Positions 18,337 to 27,422 of a stretch of 48,472 nucleotides of DNA are shown piece after piece. The notes beneath the pieces were generated by a model that had not been told where the DNA came from, searched no databases, and worked only from the letters and a program-made list of their open reading frames with translations. Positions within the stretch are counted from its first letter, which is position 1. Every line of letters starts with the position of its first letter. This DNA is from Acidimicrobiales bacterium (GTDB lineage: Bacteria; Actinomycetota; Acidimicrobiia; Acidimicrobiales; CADCSY01). The position numbers and the translations under genes are program-made. The stretch lies in the NCBI GenBank assembly GCA_035512495.1, contig DATKDW010000057.1, forward strand, positions 1 to 48,472, given 5' to 3'.

Positions 18337-19136
18337 CGGGTGCACCTCCGGCGCTGTCGGAGCGCTTCGAAGCAGACGATGGCGGCGGCCATGCCGACGT
18401 TGAGCGACTCGGCCCGCCCTGCCATCGGGATGGTGACGGCCTCGTCGAGCGAGGCGCTGAGACCTTCGGGGAGGCCGTGGGCCTCGTTGCCGAGCACGAG
18501 GGCCACCGGCGTCGTCAGGTCGGCCTCGTCGTAGGCCGTGCCCCCGCGAGCCACGGTCCCCACTCGGCGCAGACCGGCGGTCGCCAGGTGCCCGAGGACG
18601 GCGGCGGGCTCGCCGCCGTTGACGACGGGGACGTGGAACAGCGAACCGGCCGAGGCGCGCACCGTCTTCGGGTTGAACACGTCGACGGAGCCATCGCAGA
18701 ACACCACCGCCCCGGCACCGGCGGCCTCGGCGCTGCGAAGGACGGTGCCGGCGTTGCCGGGGTCGCGCACATCGACGCAGACGACCACGAGGGTGGCCTC
18801 GGAGACCGACGTGAGGGCCACGTCGCAGAACGGCGCCAGCGCCACCACCGGCTGCGGGGTGACGGTGCCGCCGACGCGCTCCAGCACGCCCGGCTCGAGG
18901 TGGTGGACCCGCGCGCCGGCGTCGAAGGCCCGCTGCACCACGTCGTCGACCCCTGTCGCCCCGGGCGCGACGAAGACCGCCTCGAGGGCGGCGCCGGCAT
19001 CGAGGGCCTCGCTCAGCAGCTTGGCTCCCTCGAGCACGAAGACCCGCTCCGAGGCGCGGACGCTCCGACGCCGGGTGAGACGCCGGAGCCGGTCGACCTT
19101 CTGGTGTCGGGTGCCGAGCGCACCCTGGGTCACCAC
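18333..19136 (-). CDS. TrmH/SpoU-family RNA 2'-O-methyltransferase
   Basis: SAM-dependent RNA ribose methyltransferase, 267 residues. An N-terminal substrate-binding domain (about 1-100) is followed by the SPOUT knot with motif 1 RDPGNAGTVLRSAEAAG, motif 2 LVLGNEAHGL and motif 3 IPMAGRAESLNVGMAAAI. RlmB-type 23S methylation is likely, given this position next to rplT in many actinobacteria, but the target cannot be read from sequence. Two consecutive GTG codons (19136, 19133) could start it, 13 bp after the rplT stop. Confidence 0.93.
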   Translation of the reverse strand: MVTQGALGTRHQKVDRLRRLTRRRSVRASERVFVLEGAKLLSEALDAGAALEAVFVAPGATGVDDVVQRAFDAGARVHHLEPGVLERVGGTVTPQPVVALAPFCDVALTSVSEATLVVVCVDVRDPGNAGTVLRSAEAAGAGAVVFCDGSVDVFNPKTVRASAGSLFHVPVVNGGEPAAVLGHLATAGLRRVGTVARGGTAYDEADLTTPVALVLGNEAHGLPEGLSASLDEAVTIPMAGRAESLNVGMAAAIVCFEALRQRRRCTR

Positions 19137-19149
19137 CCCCGGATGTCCG

Positions 19150-19518
19150 CTACGACGCCTGGCTGGCGCCGGCGTCCTCGGCCACCTTCACCAGCGCCGC
19201 GAAGGCGGTGGGGTCGGTGACCGCGAGGTCGGCGAGGACCTTGCGGTCGACCTCCACCTCGGCGAGGCGAAGGCCGTTGATGAAGCGGCTGTAGCTCATG
19301 CCGTGCTCGCGGGCAGCGGCGTTGATGCGCTGGATCCACAGCTTGCGGAAGTCGCCCTTGCGGGCCCGGCGGTCGCGGTAGGCGTAGCGCCCGGAGTGCA
19401 TGACCTGTTCGTTGGCGGCGCGGAACGAGCGGCTCTTGTTGCCGTAGTAGCCCTGCGCCTGCTCGAGGATCGCCTTGTGGTGCTTCTTCGCGTGGACGGC
19501 GCGCTTGACCCTGGCCAT
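19150..19518 (-). CDS. rplT: 50S ribosomal protein L20
   Basis: Ribosomal protein binding 23S rRNA early in 50S assembly, 122 residues. The basic N-terminus ([18 protein letters not shown]) and the globular block [18 protein letters not shown] are unmistakable. AGGAG precedes the ATG. It lies 48 bp after rpmI in the conserved infC-rpmI-rplT order. The C-terminus is a little longer than the E. coli protein, with an Ala/Ser end. Confidence 0.98.
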   Translation of the reverse strand: MARVKRAVHAKKHHKAILEQAQGYYGNKSRSFRAANEQVMHSGRYAYRDRRARKGDFRKLWIQRINAAAREHGMSYSRFINGLRLAEVEVDRKVLADLAVTDPTAFAALVKVAEDAGASQAS

Positions 19519-19566
19519 CGTTGGCTCCTTTCAGAGTGGGGTGTGCGGTCGGTGGGGTGGTGGGGC

Positions 19567-19761
19567 CTAGCGGCCGAGGAGCTGACGGACGGTTGCCGCG
19601 TCGTTCGGGGAGAGCTGGGTCTCGCGGTTGAGGCGCCGGGTGACCTTGGACGGCTTCTTCTCGAGGATGTGGTTCATCCCGGCGCGGCGGCGCATGATCT
19701 TGCCGCTGCCGGTGATCTTGAAGCGCTTCTTGGCGCCCCGGTGGGTCTTGGTCTTCGGCAT
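19567..19761 (-). CDS. rpmI: 50S ribosomal protein L35
   Basis: A 64-residue basic ribosomal protein. MPKTKTHRGAKKRFKITGSG and the C-terminal LSPNDAATVRQLLGR match the family. The ATG at 19761 lies two bases after the infC stop. The frame stays open upstream through the repetitive infC 3' end, but that part has no L35 similarity and reads as a shadow. Confidence 0.98.
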   Translation of the reverse strand: MPKTKTHRGAKKRFKITGSGKIMRRRAGMNHILEKKPSKVTRRLNRETQLSPNDAATVRQLLGR

Positions 19762-19763
19762 CG

Positions 19764-20498
<735 letters not shown>

Positions 20499-20715
20499 CG
20501 GGCATCACTCCTGTGGTGGTGGCCGGCGGCGCAGGGCGTCGGCGGCGGCGTCCGGAAGTGGAGGGCCCGCCACGCTGCGCACGACCCGGGGGCCATGTAC
20601 CACGAAGAGGTGCGACCCGCCGCACACGCCCGAGGGCGGTGGACGGGTGGGGCTGGACGCCCGAAACCTCCGAGCGGGCCCGCTTCCGATGGAACTGCGC
20701 CGTTAGGGTACCACC
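20499..20715 (-). other. Intergenic region between infC and the DUF1844 gene
   Basis: A 217-bp divergent intergenic stretch. It contains the infC Shine-Dalgarno (20508-20512), a GC palindrome GCGGGCCCGC around 20673-20682, and the DUF1844 -10 at 20704-20709. I did not find a convincing infC -35/-10 pair. No reading frame here has family resemblance. An out-of-frame ATG at 20507 sits too close to the Shine-Dalgarno to be a good start. Confidence 0.5.
20704..20709 (+). promoter_or_regulatory. Putative leaderless -10 element of DUF1844 gene
   Basis: TAGGGT is followed by ACCACC and then the ATG at 20716, so transcription would begin on the start codon. There is no Shine-Dalgarno sequence. The -35 is not recognisable. 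It follows the pattern seen at argC, hisG, def, rpoZ, mihF and the M23 gene. Confidence 0.5.
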
Positions 20716-21129
20716 ATGAGCTCGATCTGGACACCTGGCGGCGAGCGACCCGTGCCGAGGCCGGGTGACGCCCCGCAGCAACCCCCCGCGGCTGACCCGG
20801 CCGGGGCCCCGGGGGCGGCGCCGACCACCGACGAGGAGGCACAGGTGCGCGCCGAGATGGAGGCCATGGAGCGCGAGCTGGCCTCCACCCCCGCGGCGGT
20901 GGTCATCGCCAACCACGCGGTGGGCCTCTTCCAGCTGGCCGCCATCCACCTCAACCAGCGCCCACCCCAGCTCGACGACGGCCGCCTGGCCATCGACGCC
21001 CTCGCCGCCCTGCTCGACTCGGTGTCGGGCCGCCTCGGTGACGACGAGACCGCCCTGCGTCAGGGCCTCGACCAGCTGCGCATGGCCTTCGTGCAGCTCG
21101 CCGGGACGGAGGCGCCCGACGAGGGCTGA
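20716..21129 (+). CDS. DUF1844 domain protein
   Basis: A 137-residue protein. A Pro/Ala-rich disordered N-terminus (about 1-40) is followed by an Ala/Glu helix and the DUF1844 core. The core includes VGLFQLAAIHLNQ, DDGRLAIDALAALLDSV and GDDETALRQGLDQLRMAFV. The family is widespread beside infC-rpmI-rplT in actinobacteria, and its biochemical role is not established. Here it is divergent from infC, which supports a shared, unproven link to translation. Start is the first ATG after the putative -10. Confidence 0.88.
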   Translation: MSSIWTPGGERPVPRPGDAPQQPPAADPAGAPGAAPTTDEEAQVRAEMEAMERELASTPAAVVIANHAVGLFQLAAIHLNQRPPQLDDGRLAIDALAALLDSVSGRLGDDETALRQGLDQLRMAFVQLAGTEAPDEG

Positions 21130-21167
21130 CGGTTTCCCGGCCCCCGCGCAACGGGTAGCCGAAGGGC

Positions 21168-21680
21168 ATGGCCAAGCCCCAGCAAGCAGAGCTCCGTCGT
21201 AGCGGCTTCACCGCCTCCCTCGACCCCGACAGCGTCGCGTCCGAGCGGGAGGCCCGGGATCACCCCGGCACGAGCGCGGGTCCGGACGGACCGGTCCCCG
21301 AGGACAACCTCCCCGGTCACCACCCCGACGAGGAGCAGGACAAGCCCAGCGGCGACGACTTCGTGGCCAGGGCCAAGGAGCTCGCCGAGGAGGCGCAGCA
21401 GGCACCAGCGACGAAGGCGGGCGCCAAGAAGGCTGGGGCCAAGAAGGCCGTCCCCAAGAAGGCCGTCCCCAAGAAGGCCGTCGCCAAGAAGTCCACCCCG
21501 GCGTCGCCCACCACGACGAGCGCACCCACCGCTGCGCCCGTGTCGGCAGCCAGCCCGCCGGCGCCCCCGGCGACCGGCTTCCTCGTGCCTCGGACCACCT
21601 ACGGGAGGATCGTCGGCGTCGTCGCCGAGACCCCCATCCGCCTCGCCGGCCTCGTCATCACCCATCTCCGCCGCCGGTAG
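21168..21680 (+). CDS. Hypothetical protein with lysine-alanine repeats
   Basis: I do not recognise a family. The 170-residue product has an acidic, disordered first half (PEDNLPGHHPDEEQDKPSGD) and a helix FVARAKELAEEA. Five tandem repeats of the type AKKAG/PKKAV (about 85-110) resemble the tails of histone H1-like and HU-type proteins, and a Pro/Ser/Thr linker follows. The last 35 residues (GFLVPRTTYGRIVGVVAETP) may be a small folded or membrane-associated segment. The basic repeats suggest nucleic-acid or polyanion binding, which is inference. GAAGGG precedes the ATG. It lies 38 bp after the DUF1844 gene on the same strand. Confidence 0.7.
   Translation: MAKPQQAELRRSGFTASLDPDSVASEREARDHPGTSAGPDGPVPEDNLPGHHPDEEQDKPSGDDFVARAKELAEEAQQAPATKAGAKKAGAKKAVPKKAVPKKAVAKKSTPASPTTTSAPTAAPVSAASPPAPPATGFLVPRTTYGRIVGVVAETPIRLAGLVITHLRRR
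21421..21495 (+). repeat. 15-bp tandem repeat coding for KKA units
   Basis: Five consecutive units close to GCCAAGAAGGCCGTC repeat in frame within the hypothetical protein gene, differing at one to four positions. Such in-frame arrays can change copy number by slippage. The unit length of 15 encodes five residues. Confidence 0.8.
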
Positions 21681-21698
21681 GCCACCGGGTACCGCCAG

Positions 21699-22481
21699 CT
21701 AGAGGATCTGGGAGAGGAAGAGCTTGGTGCGCTCCTCGTCGGGGTCGTCGAAGAAGTGCTGGGGGGTGCCGACCTCGACGATCTCGCCGTCGGCCATGAA
21801 GACCACCCGGTCGGCGACCTCACGGGCGAATCCCATCTCGTGGGTCACCACGATCATGGTCATGCCCGAGCGGGCCAGCTCCTTCATGACGTCGAGGACC
21901 TCACTGATCATCTCCGGGTCGAGGGCCGAGGTCGGTTCGTCGAAGAGCATGACCTTGGGCTGCATGGCCAGCGCTCGGGCGATGGCCACCCGCTGCTGCT
22001 GGCCGCCGGAGAGCTGGCCGGGGTACTTGTCGGCCTGCTCGGGGATGCGAACCCGCTCGAGCATCTCCATGGCCACCTGGCGTGCCTTGGCCTTCGGCCA
22101 CCGTCGCACCTGACGGGGGGCCAGGATGACGTTGTCGATGACCTTCAGGTGCGGGAACAGGTTGAACTGCTGGAAGACCATGCCGACCTCGCGCCGGATC
22201 TCCGCGATGTTGCGGATGTCGTCGCCCATCTCCGTTCCGTCGACGACGATCCGGCCCCGGTCGTGCTCCTCGAGCCGGTTGATGCAGCGGATGAGGGTCG
22301 ACTTGCCCGATCCGGAGGGCCCGATGACCACCACCACCTCCTGGCGCGCCACCGAGAGGTCGATGGCGTTGAGGGCCTGGAAGTCGCCGAACCACTTCTC
22401 CACCCCTTCGCACAGGATCATCGGGGTATCGGGCGACCCTGCTGCCCCCGCCCCTGCATCGGTCTCGGTCACGTCGCTCAT
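21699..22481 (-). CDS. aapP: Polar amino-acid ABC transporter ATPase
   Basis: ATP-hydrolysing subunit of a general L-amino-acid importer, 260 residues. Walker A is GPSGSGKST (54-62), signature [15 protein letters not shown], Walker [15 protein letters not shown] and switch His in VVTHEMGFA. It is closest to the GlnQ/AapP/BztD type. ATG at 22481 overlaps the permease stop (ATGA). An acidic 20-residue N-terminal extension ([15 protein letters not shown]) precedes the domain. It ends the Aap operon, convergent with the lysine-repeat gene. Confidence 0.95.
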   Translation of the reverse strand: MSDVTETDAGAGAAGSPDTPMILCEGVEKWFGDFQALNAIDLSVARQEVVVVIGPSGSGKSTLIRCINRLEEHDRGRIVVDGTEMGDDIRNIAEIRREVGMVFQQFNLFPHLKVIDNVILAPRQVRRWPKAKARQVAMEMLERVRIPEQADKYPGQLSGGQQQRVAIARALAMQPKVMLFDEPTSALDPEMISEVLDVMKELARSGMTMIVVTHEMGFAREVADRVVFMADGEIVEVGTPQHFFDDPDEERTKLFLSQIL

Positions 22482-23737
22482 CGCTCCCCCACCCCGAACC
22501 GGCGCTCGAGGCGCTGGCTCTCCCTCGACATCGTGTACGAACCGACCCAGAACACGAACATGGCGAACACCAGCGTCTCGGTGAGGCGGCCCTGACCCCG
22601 GAAGTCGGCCTGCTGGGGGATGATGAACGCCACCCGCAGCACCTCGGGCAGCCCCACCACGAACACCAGGGACGTGTCCTTGAACAGGCTGATGAACTGA
22701 CCCACCAGCGCCGGGATCGACGCCCGTAGCGCCTGGGGCAGGACGATGAACGCGGTGATCCGGGTCGGCGAGAGCCCGAGCGCCTTCGCTGCCTCGGTCT
22801 GGCCTCGGGGGACCGACTGGAGGCCACCGCGGACGATCTCGGCCACGTAGGCCGACGTGAAGACGGTGAACACCGCGATGACGCGGACGATGTCGCCCGG
22901 GGCGAGGCCCTGCGGCACGAAGAACCCGAGCGTGAGCACCCCCATCAAGATGAGCGCGACCAGGGGGACCCCCCGGAACAGCTCGATGTAGGCGACGCTC
23001 AGGACCCTCGCCACCGGGAGGTTGGAGCGGCGGCCCAGGGCGAGGACGAGGCCCAGCGGGAAGCAGAGGCTGATGCCGGCGGCGGCCAAGAAGACGTTGA
23101 GCAGGAGGCCGCCCCACCCGCCCCAGGGCACTCCGCCGAAGCTCGAGAGCACGATCACCATCGCCACCGGCACGAGGGCGACGGCCACGAACCCGGCGGT
23201 ACGGCCCCGGCCGCGGAGGCGCCGCCCGAGGGCGCGGCACCCGAGGATGAGGGCGATGTCGATGACCACCAGGAGGAGGGGGCCGAGGCTGCGGGTCAGG
23301 GCGAGCAGTGCCACCACCAGGAGGGCGAGCGGCCACGTGCGCCCGGCCACCGAGCGCACGGTCCGGGCCCGGCTCCGGTGCGGCCCCGCCACCCCCTGGA
23401 GGAGGCCGGCCAGGAGCCCGGCCCCGGCGGCCCCGATCGACACCGCGGCCGAGGGTCGCCACAGCTGGGTGCGGTCGTAGCGCCCCACCATGAAGGTGGT
23501 GAGGTTGCGGCGGACGATCTCCCACTCCGCCGTCACCAGGACGAAGCGGAGGAAGCGATAGCCGAAGTAGGCCAGCAGGCTGCCGACCACGACGGTGATG
23601 ATCCCGTCGGCCGGTGTGCGGAAGAGGTTGGCCTTGACCCACTGGCGTGGCGGGAGGCGCAGCTCGGGCTGCGTGGGATCGGGCGCGGGGCCCGCGTCGA
23701 CACCGGCGGCCAGCGAGGGCACGGCCGGGTCGGTCAT
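22478..23737 (-). CDS. aapM: Amino-acid ABC transporter permease (AapM type)
   Basis: Membrane subunit of 419 residues with many hydrophobic segments. It carries the cytoplasmic EAA loop [22 protein letters not shown], split here as ...[16 protein letters not shown], that docks the ATPase. The long N-terminal part with extra membrane segments before the permease core is typical of AapM/BztC rather than the short HisM form. Its ATG overlaps the aapQ stop and its stop overlaps aapP. Substrate is inferred from the family. Confidence 0.92.
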   Translation of the reverse strand: MTDPAVPSLAAGVDAGPAPDPTQPELRLPPRQWVKANLFRTPADGIITVVVGSLLAYFGYRFLRFVLVTAEWEIVRRNLTTFMVGRYDRTQLWRPSAAVSIGAAGAGLLAGLLQGVAGPHRSRARTVRSVAGRTWPLALLVVALLALTRSLGPLLLVVIDIALILGCRALGRRLRGRGRTAGFVAVALVPVAMVIVLSSFGGVPWGGWGGLLLNVFLAAAGISLCFPLGLVLALGRRSNLPVARVLSVAYIELFRGVPLVALILMGVLTLGFFVPQGLAPGDIVRVIAVFTVFTSAYVAEIVRGGLQSVPRGQTEAAKALGLSPTRITAFIVLPQALRASIPALVGQFISLFKDTSLVFVVGLPEVLRVAFIIPQQADFRGQGRLTETLVFAMFVFWVGSYTMSRESQRLERRFGVGER

Positions 23738-24930
23738 CGCTCCACCAGGGTGAGCCGGCGGTTCACCAGGTTGGTGAGCATGGCGATCGACAGCGAGACC
23801 CCCAGGTAGATGACGATGAGCAGGGCGAAGGACTGCAGTGCCGGGCTCCCGTTGGCGATCAGGTCGCCGGTGATCTTGGTCAGCTCGAAGTACGAGATGG
23901 CCACGGCCAGCGACGAGTTCTTGGTGAGGTTCAGGTACTGGTTGGCCAGTGGCGGGACCGCGATCCGGAACGCCTGGGGCAGGACCACGAAGCGCAGGCG
24001 CTGACCGCTCGACAGCGCCACCGCCTTGGCCGCCTCGTCCTGGCCTCTGGGCACCGACTGGATGCTCCCCCGCACGATCTCAGCGATGTGGCTGGCGGTG
24101 TAGAGCACGAGCGAGACGAGCAGGGCGAAGTACTCCGGCCCCATCCGCATGCCACCGGCCACGAGGCGTCCGTCGGCCTCCGGGACGGTGATCCCGATGG
24201 GATGTCCCAGCGCCACGAAGGCGGCGCCGGCCGCGACCATGAACGCCACGAGGCCGAGGCCGACTCGATGGTGCGGTATCCCGGTGGCATCGAAGCGACG
24301 GGTGCGCCACCAGGCGGTGGCCGCCGCCGCGACCAAGCCCACCAGCGCCACGACCAGTGCCGGCCCGGCGCCGTCGGGCAGGGTCGGCCAGGTGATGCTG
24401 TTGCCCCGGTTGGACAGCACCAGCACCCCGGGGATCTCGATGGCCTCCACCGCCGGCGGCAGCTGCAGGACCACGACCAAGTAGGCGAAGATGATGATGA
24501 TCAGCAGCGGGATGTTGCGGATCGCCTCCACGTAGAGGCGGGCGCCGGTGCGCAGCAAGAAGTTGCCGGAGAGCCGGGCCACGCCGAGCGCGACCCCGAG
24601 GACGGTCGCCAGCACGATGCCGGCCACCGACACCCGCAGGGTGTTGCCCAGGCCGACCCAGATGGCGTCCATCCGGCTCTGGCCAGCGCGGAAGTCCGAG
24701 CCGGGGACCTGGAAGCCCGCCGACTGGTCGAGGTAGCTGAAGCCGGTGTCGATGCCGAGGCCGGCAAGGCCCGACCGCACGTTGTTGAGCAGCCAGGCGA
24801 GGATCGCCCCGACGACCGCGAGCACGACGACCTGAGCCACCACCCGCAGCACGCGGACATCGCGCCACGGCGGCGGGCGGGTGGCGTTGCGCTGGGCGTC
24901 AGCGGGGCTGCGCGGCGACGTGGTCGTCAT
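23734..24930 (-). CDS. aapQ: Amino-acid ABC transporter permease (AapQ type)
   Basis: Membrane subunit of 398 residues. The early segments [15 protein letters not shown] and [16 protein letters not shown] are characteristic of AapQ/BztB, and the EAA loop reads [20 protein letters not shown]. It pairs with AapM to form the heterodimeric channel. ATG at 24930 was preferred to one at 24963, which would place the start inside the upstream hairpin. The gene is separated from the binding-protein gene by 65 bp holding that hairpin. Confidence 0.92.
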   Translation of the reverse strand: MTTTSPRSPADAQRNATRPPPWRDVRVLRVVAQVVVLAVVGAILAWLLNNVRSGLAGLGIDTGFSYLDQSAGFQVPGSDFRAGQSRMDAIWVGLGNTLRVSVAGIVLATVLGVALGVARLSGNFLLRTGARLYVEAIRNIPLLIIIIFAYLVVVLQLPPAVEAIEIPGVLVLSNRGNSITWPTLPDGAGPALVVALVGLVAAAATAWWRTRRFDATGIPHHRVGLGLVAFMVAAGAAFVALGHPIGITVPEADGRLVAGGMRMGPEYFALLVSLVLYTASHIAEIVRGSIQSVPRGQDEAAKAVALSSGQRLRFVVLPQAFRIAVPPLANQYLNLTKNSSLAVAISYFELTKITGDLIANGSPALQSFALLIVIYLGVSLSIAMLTNLVNRRLTLVER

Positions 24931-24944
24931 GGCCGGTGGTGCAT

Positions 24945-24980
24945 CCCGCTGCCACCGGCCCAAAGGTCGGTGGCAGCGGG
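24945..24980 (-). other. Strong intercistronic hairpin between aapJ and aapQ
   Basis: CCCGCTGCCACCG (24945-24957) pairs perfectly with 24968-24980. With one G-U pair the stem extends to 16 bp around a CAAA loop. No T-run follows on the minus strand. It lies directly after the abundant-subunit gene, so it probably protects the aapJ mRNA 3' end or partly terminates transcription. That would give more binding protein than permease, a common arrangement in ABC importers. Confidence 0.75.
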
Positions 24981-24995
24981 CTCACCCGATCGCGC

Positions 24996-26114
24996 CTAGC
25001 GGTAGGGCGGGGCGTAGAGGATGCCCCCGTCGGTCCAGAGCGCGTTGATGCCGCGCTCGAGGCCGAGCGGCGTGAGGTGCTCCTCGAAGATCTCGGCGTA
25101 GTTGCCGACCTGGGAGATCACCTGGTAGGCGAAGTCGGCGGGGAGGCCGAGGCCGGGATCGGGCTCGGCACCGCCCTCCTCCTCGGGCTGGCCGAGGAAC
25201 CGTCGGATGTCGGGGTTGTCGCTGTCGAGGAAGTCGTCGACGTTGGCGGAGGTGATCCCGAACTCCTCGGCCTGGATGGTGGCGAAGATGGCCCAGTTCA
25301 CGGCGTCGAACCAGCCGGTGTCACCGTCGCTGACGGCGGGGCCGAGGGGCTCCTTCGAGAACACGTCGTCGAAGATCACCAGTGCCTCGGGGCCGCCCTC
25401 GGACTCGGGGTAGGTGGACCGCAGCGACAGCAGCTGGGTGGCGTCGGAGGTCCAGCCGTCGCACCGGTCGGCGACGAAGGCCTCCTGCACCAGGTCGGTG
25501 TCGGCGAACGAGAGCGCCTCGGTGAGGGTGATGTCCCGGCGCTCGTACTCACCGGTGAGGTTGAGCTGGGTGGTGGTGCCCTCGACGAGGCAGATGGTCG
25601 TGTTGTCCATGTCCTCCATGGAGCCGAAGCCGCTGTCTTCCTTGACCATCATCGTCTGGCCGTCATAGAGCGTGGTGGCGGCGAACGAGGCGGCCTCGCT
25701 GCCGTCGCGGGTGGCGGTCCAGGTGGTGTTGCGGACCAGCACGTCGATCTCGCCGGACTGGAGGGCGGTGAAGCGGTCGGCGGTCTCGAGGGGCACCATG
25801 TCGACGGCCTCGGCGTCGCCGAGCACGGCGGCGGCGATGGCCCGGCAGAAGTCGGAGTCGAAGCCGGTGTACTCGCCGTCCTCACCCAGCACGGCGAAGC
25901 CGGGCAGGGCGTCGCGGGTGCCGCACTTGACCACGCCGGCGTCGAGCACGGCTTGGAGGCGGTCGCTGCTCTGGCTGAGCTCGACCTCGCGGGTCGTGTC
26001 GGTGCCGTCACCATCGGCGGTGCCGGCGTCGTCGCCGGCGCACGCAGCCGCCAGCAAGCTCAGCACCACTGCGGCACAAACGGCCTTCCACACTTGGGTC
26101 TGCTTCGTCTTCAC
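24996..26114 (-). CDS. aapJ: Amino-acid ABC transporter substrate-binding lipoprotein
   Basis: Extracellular receptor of 372 residues for the Aap importer. A signal segment ending LSLLAAAC gives a lipobox with Cys near residue 25, then an acidic linker. The mature domain matches AapJ/BztA: LDAGVVKCGTRDALPGFAV, GFDSDFCRAIAAAVLGD, VLVRNTTWTATRD. GTG at 26114 has AGGAG five bases upstream and gives a normal signal peptide. It is the first gene of the operon. A TAGGGT hexamer at 26198-26203 may be its -10. Confidence 0.95.
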   Translation of the reverse strand: MKTKQTQVWKAVCAAVVLSLLAAACAGDDAGTADGDGTDTTREVELSQSSDRLQAVLDAGVVKCGTRDALPGFAVLGEDGEYTGFDSDFCRAIAAAVLGDAEAVDMVPLETADRFTALQSGEIDVLVRNTTWTATRDGSEAASFAATTLYDGQTMMVKEDSGFGSMEDMDNTTICLVEGTTTQLNLTGEYERRDITLTEALSFADTDLVQEAFVADRCDGWTSDATQLLSLRSTYPESEGGPEALVIFDDVFSKEPLGPAVSDGDTGWFDAVNWAIFATIQAEEFGITSANVDDFLDSDNPDIRRFLGQPEEEGGAEPDPGLGLPADFAYQVISQVGNYAEIFEEHLTPLGLERGINALWTDGGILYAPPYR

Positions 26115-26197
26115 ACGCACTCCTCTGCTCGGCGGCTCCCGGCCCACCACGCCGACGCGTCGAGGCGGCGAACGGTGGGGACCGCGACGTGACGCTG

Positions 26198-26203
26198 ACC
26201 CTA
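26198..26203 (-). promoter_or_regulatory. Possible -10 of the aap operon
   Basis: TAGGGT on the minus strand, preceded by GCGGG, would give a leader of about 75 nt before the aapJ GTG. It overlaps the TAG stop of the upstream cold-shock-domain gene. The same hexamer serves as a putative -10 at hisG and the DUF1844 gene. The -35 region is not recognisable, so this is weak. Confidence 0.35.
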
Positions 26204-26437
26204 CCCGCGGCCATCGGCCGAGGCGATGACCTCCATCTCGATCGCCGTCGCCTCCCAGCGCCCGAGGCGCCCGGCGACGACGTGGAAGGACACCGCCACG
26301 GCCTCCTCGATGGTGCGCGACCCATCGGCGATGGCGGTGCAGTGGAAGAACAGGTCGCGGCCGTCGTCGGTGCGCACCGTGCCGTAGCCGCGATGCTCGT
26401 CGAACGTCGAGACCACCCCGTGGCGCCGCTCCCCCAC
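26201..26437 (-). CDS. Cold-shock-domain protein
   Basis: A 78-residue single-domain nucleic-acid-binding protein. GVVSTFDEHRGYGTVRTDDG contains RNP1-like RGYGTV, and DLFFHCTAI matches RNP2. The aromatic pattern is reduced compared with CspA (one Tyr in place of a Phe cluster), so it is a diverged member. GTG at 26437 follows the hisG stop by nine bases, with AGGGG upstream. It may act as an RNA chaperone; the role beside hisG is unknown. Confidence 0.82.
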   Translation of the reverse strand: MGERRHGVVSTFDEHRGYGTVRTDDGRDLFFHCTAIADGSRTIEEAVAVSFHVVAGRLGRWEATAIEMEVIASADGRG

Positions 26438-26446
26438 CCGCTGCCC

Positions 26447-27322
26447 CTAGTGGATGATCTTGGAGAGCGGAAGCTCGATGATGTCGGTCGCCCCTGCGTC
26501 CTTGAGCGCCGGGATCAAGGTGTTGATCTGGGACTTGGAGACCACGGTCTCGACCGCGTAGCCACCGTCACCGAAGAGCTTGGACACCGTGGGGACCTTC
26601 ATGGCGGGCACGATGTCGATCACCCGGTCGAGGTCGGCCTCGCCCACGTTGAGCTTCACCAGCACCTTGCCCCGCGCCTCGAGCGACCCCTGGAGCAACG
26701 TGTGCAGCTGCTGCATGGCGTGGCGCTTCTCGGGGTCGGCGAACGCCGCCGGGTTGGCGATCAGCTCCGTGTAGCTCGACAGGATCGTGTCGACGATGCG
26801 CAGGCGGGCGGCGCGCAGGGCACGCCCCGTCTCGGTGCCGTCGACGATGCAGTCGACGATGTCGGGGACCTTGGCCTCGGTGGCGCCGTAGGAGAGGATC
26901 ACCTGGGCGTCGATGCCCTTCGCCTCGAAGTAGCGGCGGGTCAGCTCGGGGTACTCCGACGACACCCGCACCCCCTTCGGGAGGTCTTCGATGACCCGGA
27001 CGTCGGACTCCTCGGGGACGGCCACGACGATGTTGAACGGCTTGGCCGTGGCCTTCGAGTAGTTGAGGGTGCCGAGGGTCTCGACCTCGCTCGCCGTCTC
27101 CTCGATCCAGTCGCGCCCCGTGATGCCGACGTCGAAGAGCCCGTCGGCGACGTAGCGCGGGATCTCCTGCGGGCGCAGGATCCGGACCTCGGTGACGCGG
27201 GGGTCGGCGATGGTCGCCTTGTAGGCGACTTCGGAGCTGCGGTTCACGGCCAGGTCGGCCGACTCGAACAGCTCGAGGGTGGCCTTCTCGAGGGAACCCT
27301 TGGGGAGGACCAGCTTCAGCAC
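26447..27322 (-). CDS. hisG: ATP phosphoribosyltransferase (long form)
   Basis: First step of histidine synthesis, joining ATP and PRPP. The 291-residue product has LVLPKGSLEKATLELFE, the DVGITGRDW motif and the PRPP loop DCIVDGTETGRAL. A C-terminal HisG_C (ACT-like) regulatory domain from about 215 confers histidine feedback in long-form enzymes, so HisZ is not needed. GTG at 27322 lies eight bases after a TAGGGT and has no Shine-Dalgarno sequence, suggesting a short or absent leader. The usual actinobacterial neighbour hisE is not present here. Confidence 0.97.
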   Translation of the reverse strand: MLKLVLPKGSLEKATLELFESADLAVNRSSEVAYKATIADPRVTEVRILRPQEIPRYVADGLFDVGITGRDWIEETASEVETLGTLNYSKATAKPFNIVVAVPEESDVRVIEDLPKGVRVSSEYPELTRRYFEAKGIDAQVILSYGATEAKVPDIVDCIVDGTETGRALRAARLRIVDTILSSYTELIANPAAFADPEKRHAMQQLHTLLQGSLEARGKVLVKLNVGEADLDRVIDIVPAMKVPTVSKLFGDGGYAVETVVSKSQINTLIPALKDAGATDIIELPLSKIIH

Positions 27323-27330
27323 GGGTGACG

Positions 27331-27336
27331 ACCCTA
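27331..27336 (-). promoter_or_regulatory. Putative -10 element of hisG
   Basis: TAGGGT on the minus strand stands eight bases before the GTG of hisG, which has no ribosome-binding site. Transcription would start at or a few bases before the start codon. The palindromic repeat at 27365-27415 lies just upstream, where a -35 region would begin to end. Confidence 0.45.
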
Positions 27337-27364
27337 CCGGTGGACCGCCGATCGGACCGAACCG

Positions 27365-27415
27365 GTTCTGGCACCAGATCCGCGCCGGGCGACGGCGCGG
27401 TGCTGGTGCCAGAAC
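27365..27415. repeat. 51-nt intergenic palindromic repeat, copy A
   Basis: Perfect 13-bp inverted arms GTTCTGGCACCAG (27365-27377) and its complement (27403-27415) flank a 25-nt centre. The centre contains a further 8-bp stem CCGCGCCG/CGGCGCGG around a 5-nt loop. It lies seven bases after the ribH stop and upstream of hisG. A second copy at 44053-44103 has identical arms, identical spacing and a similar centre in reverse orientation. There is no T-run on either side. It may terminate rib transcription, but the shared sequence argues for a repeat family. Confidence 0.9.
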
Positions 27416-27422
27416 GGTCTGG

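Noticed and set aside
17273-18345. T-box riboswitch upstream of pheS/pheT
   Set aside because: The genes are internal to an operon with overlapping stops and starts. No leader or T-box sequence is present.
21421-21495. Tandem 15-bp units considered as a CRISPR or VNTR element
   Set aside because: They have no spacers and keep the reading frame of a protein gene, so they are coding repeats.
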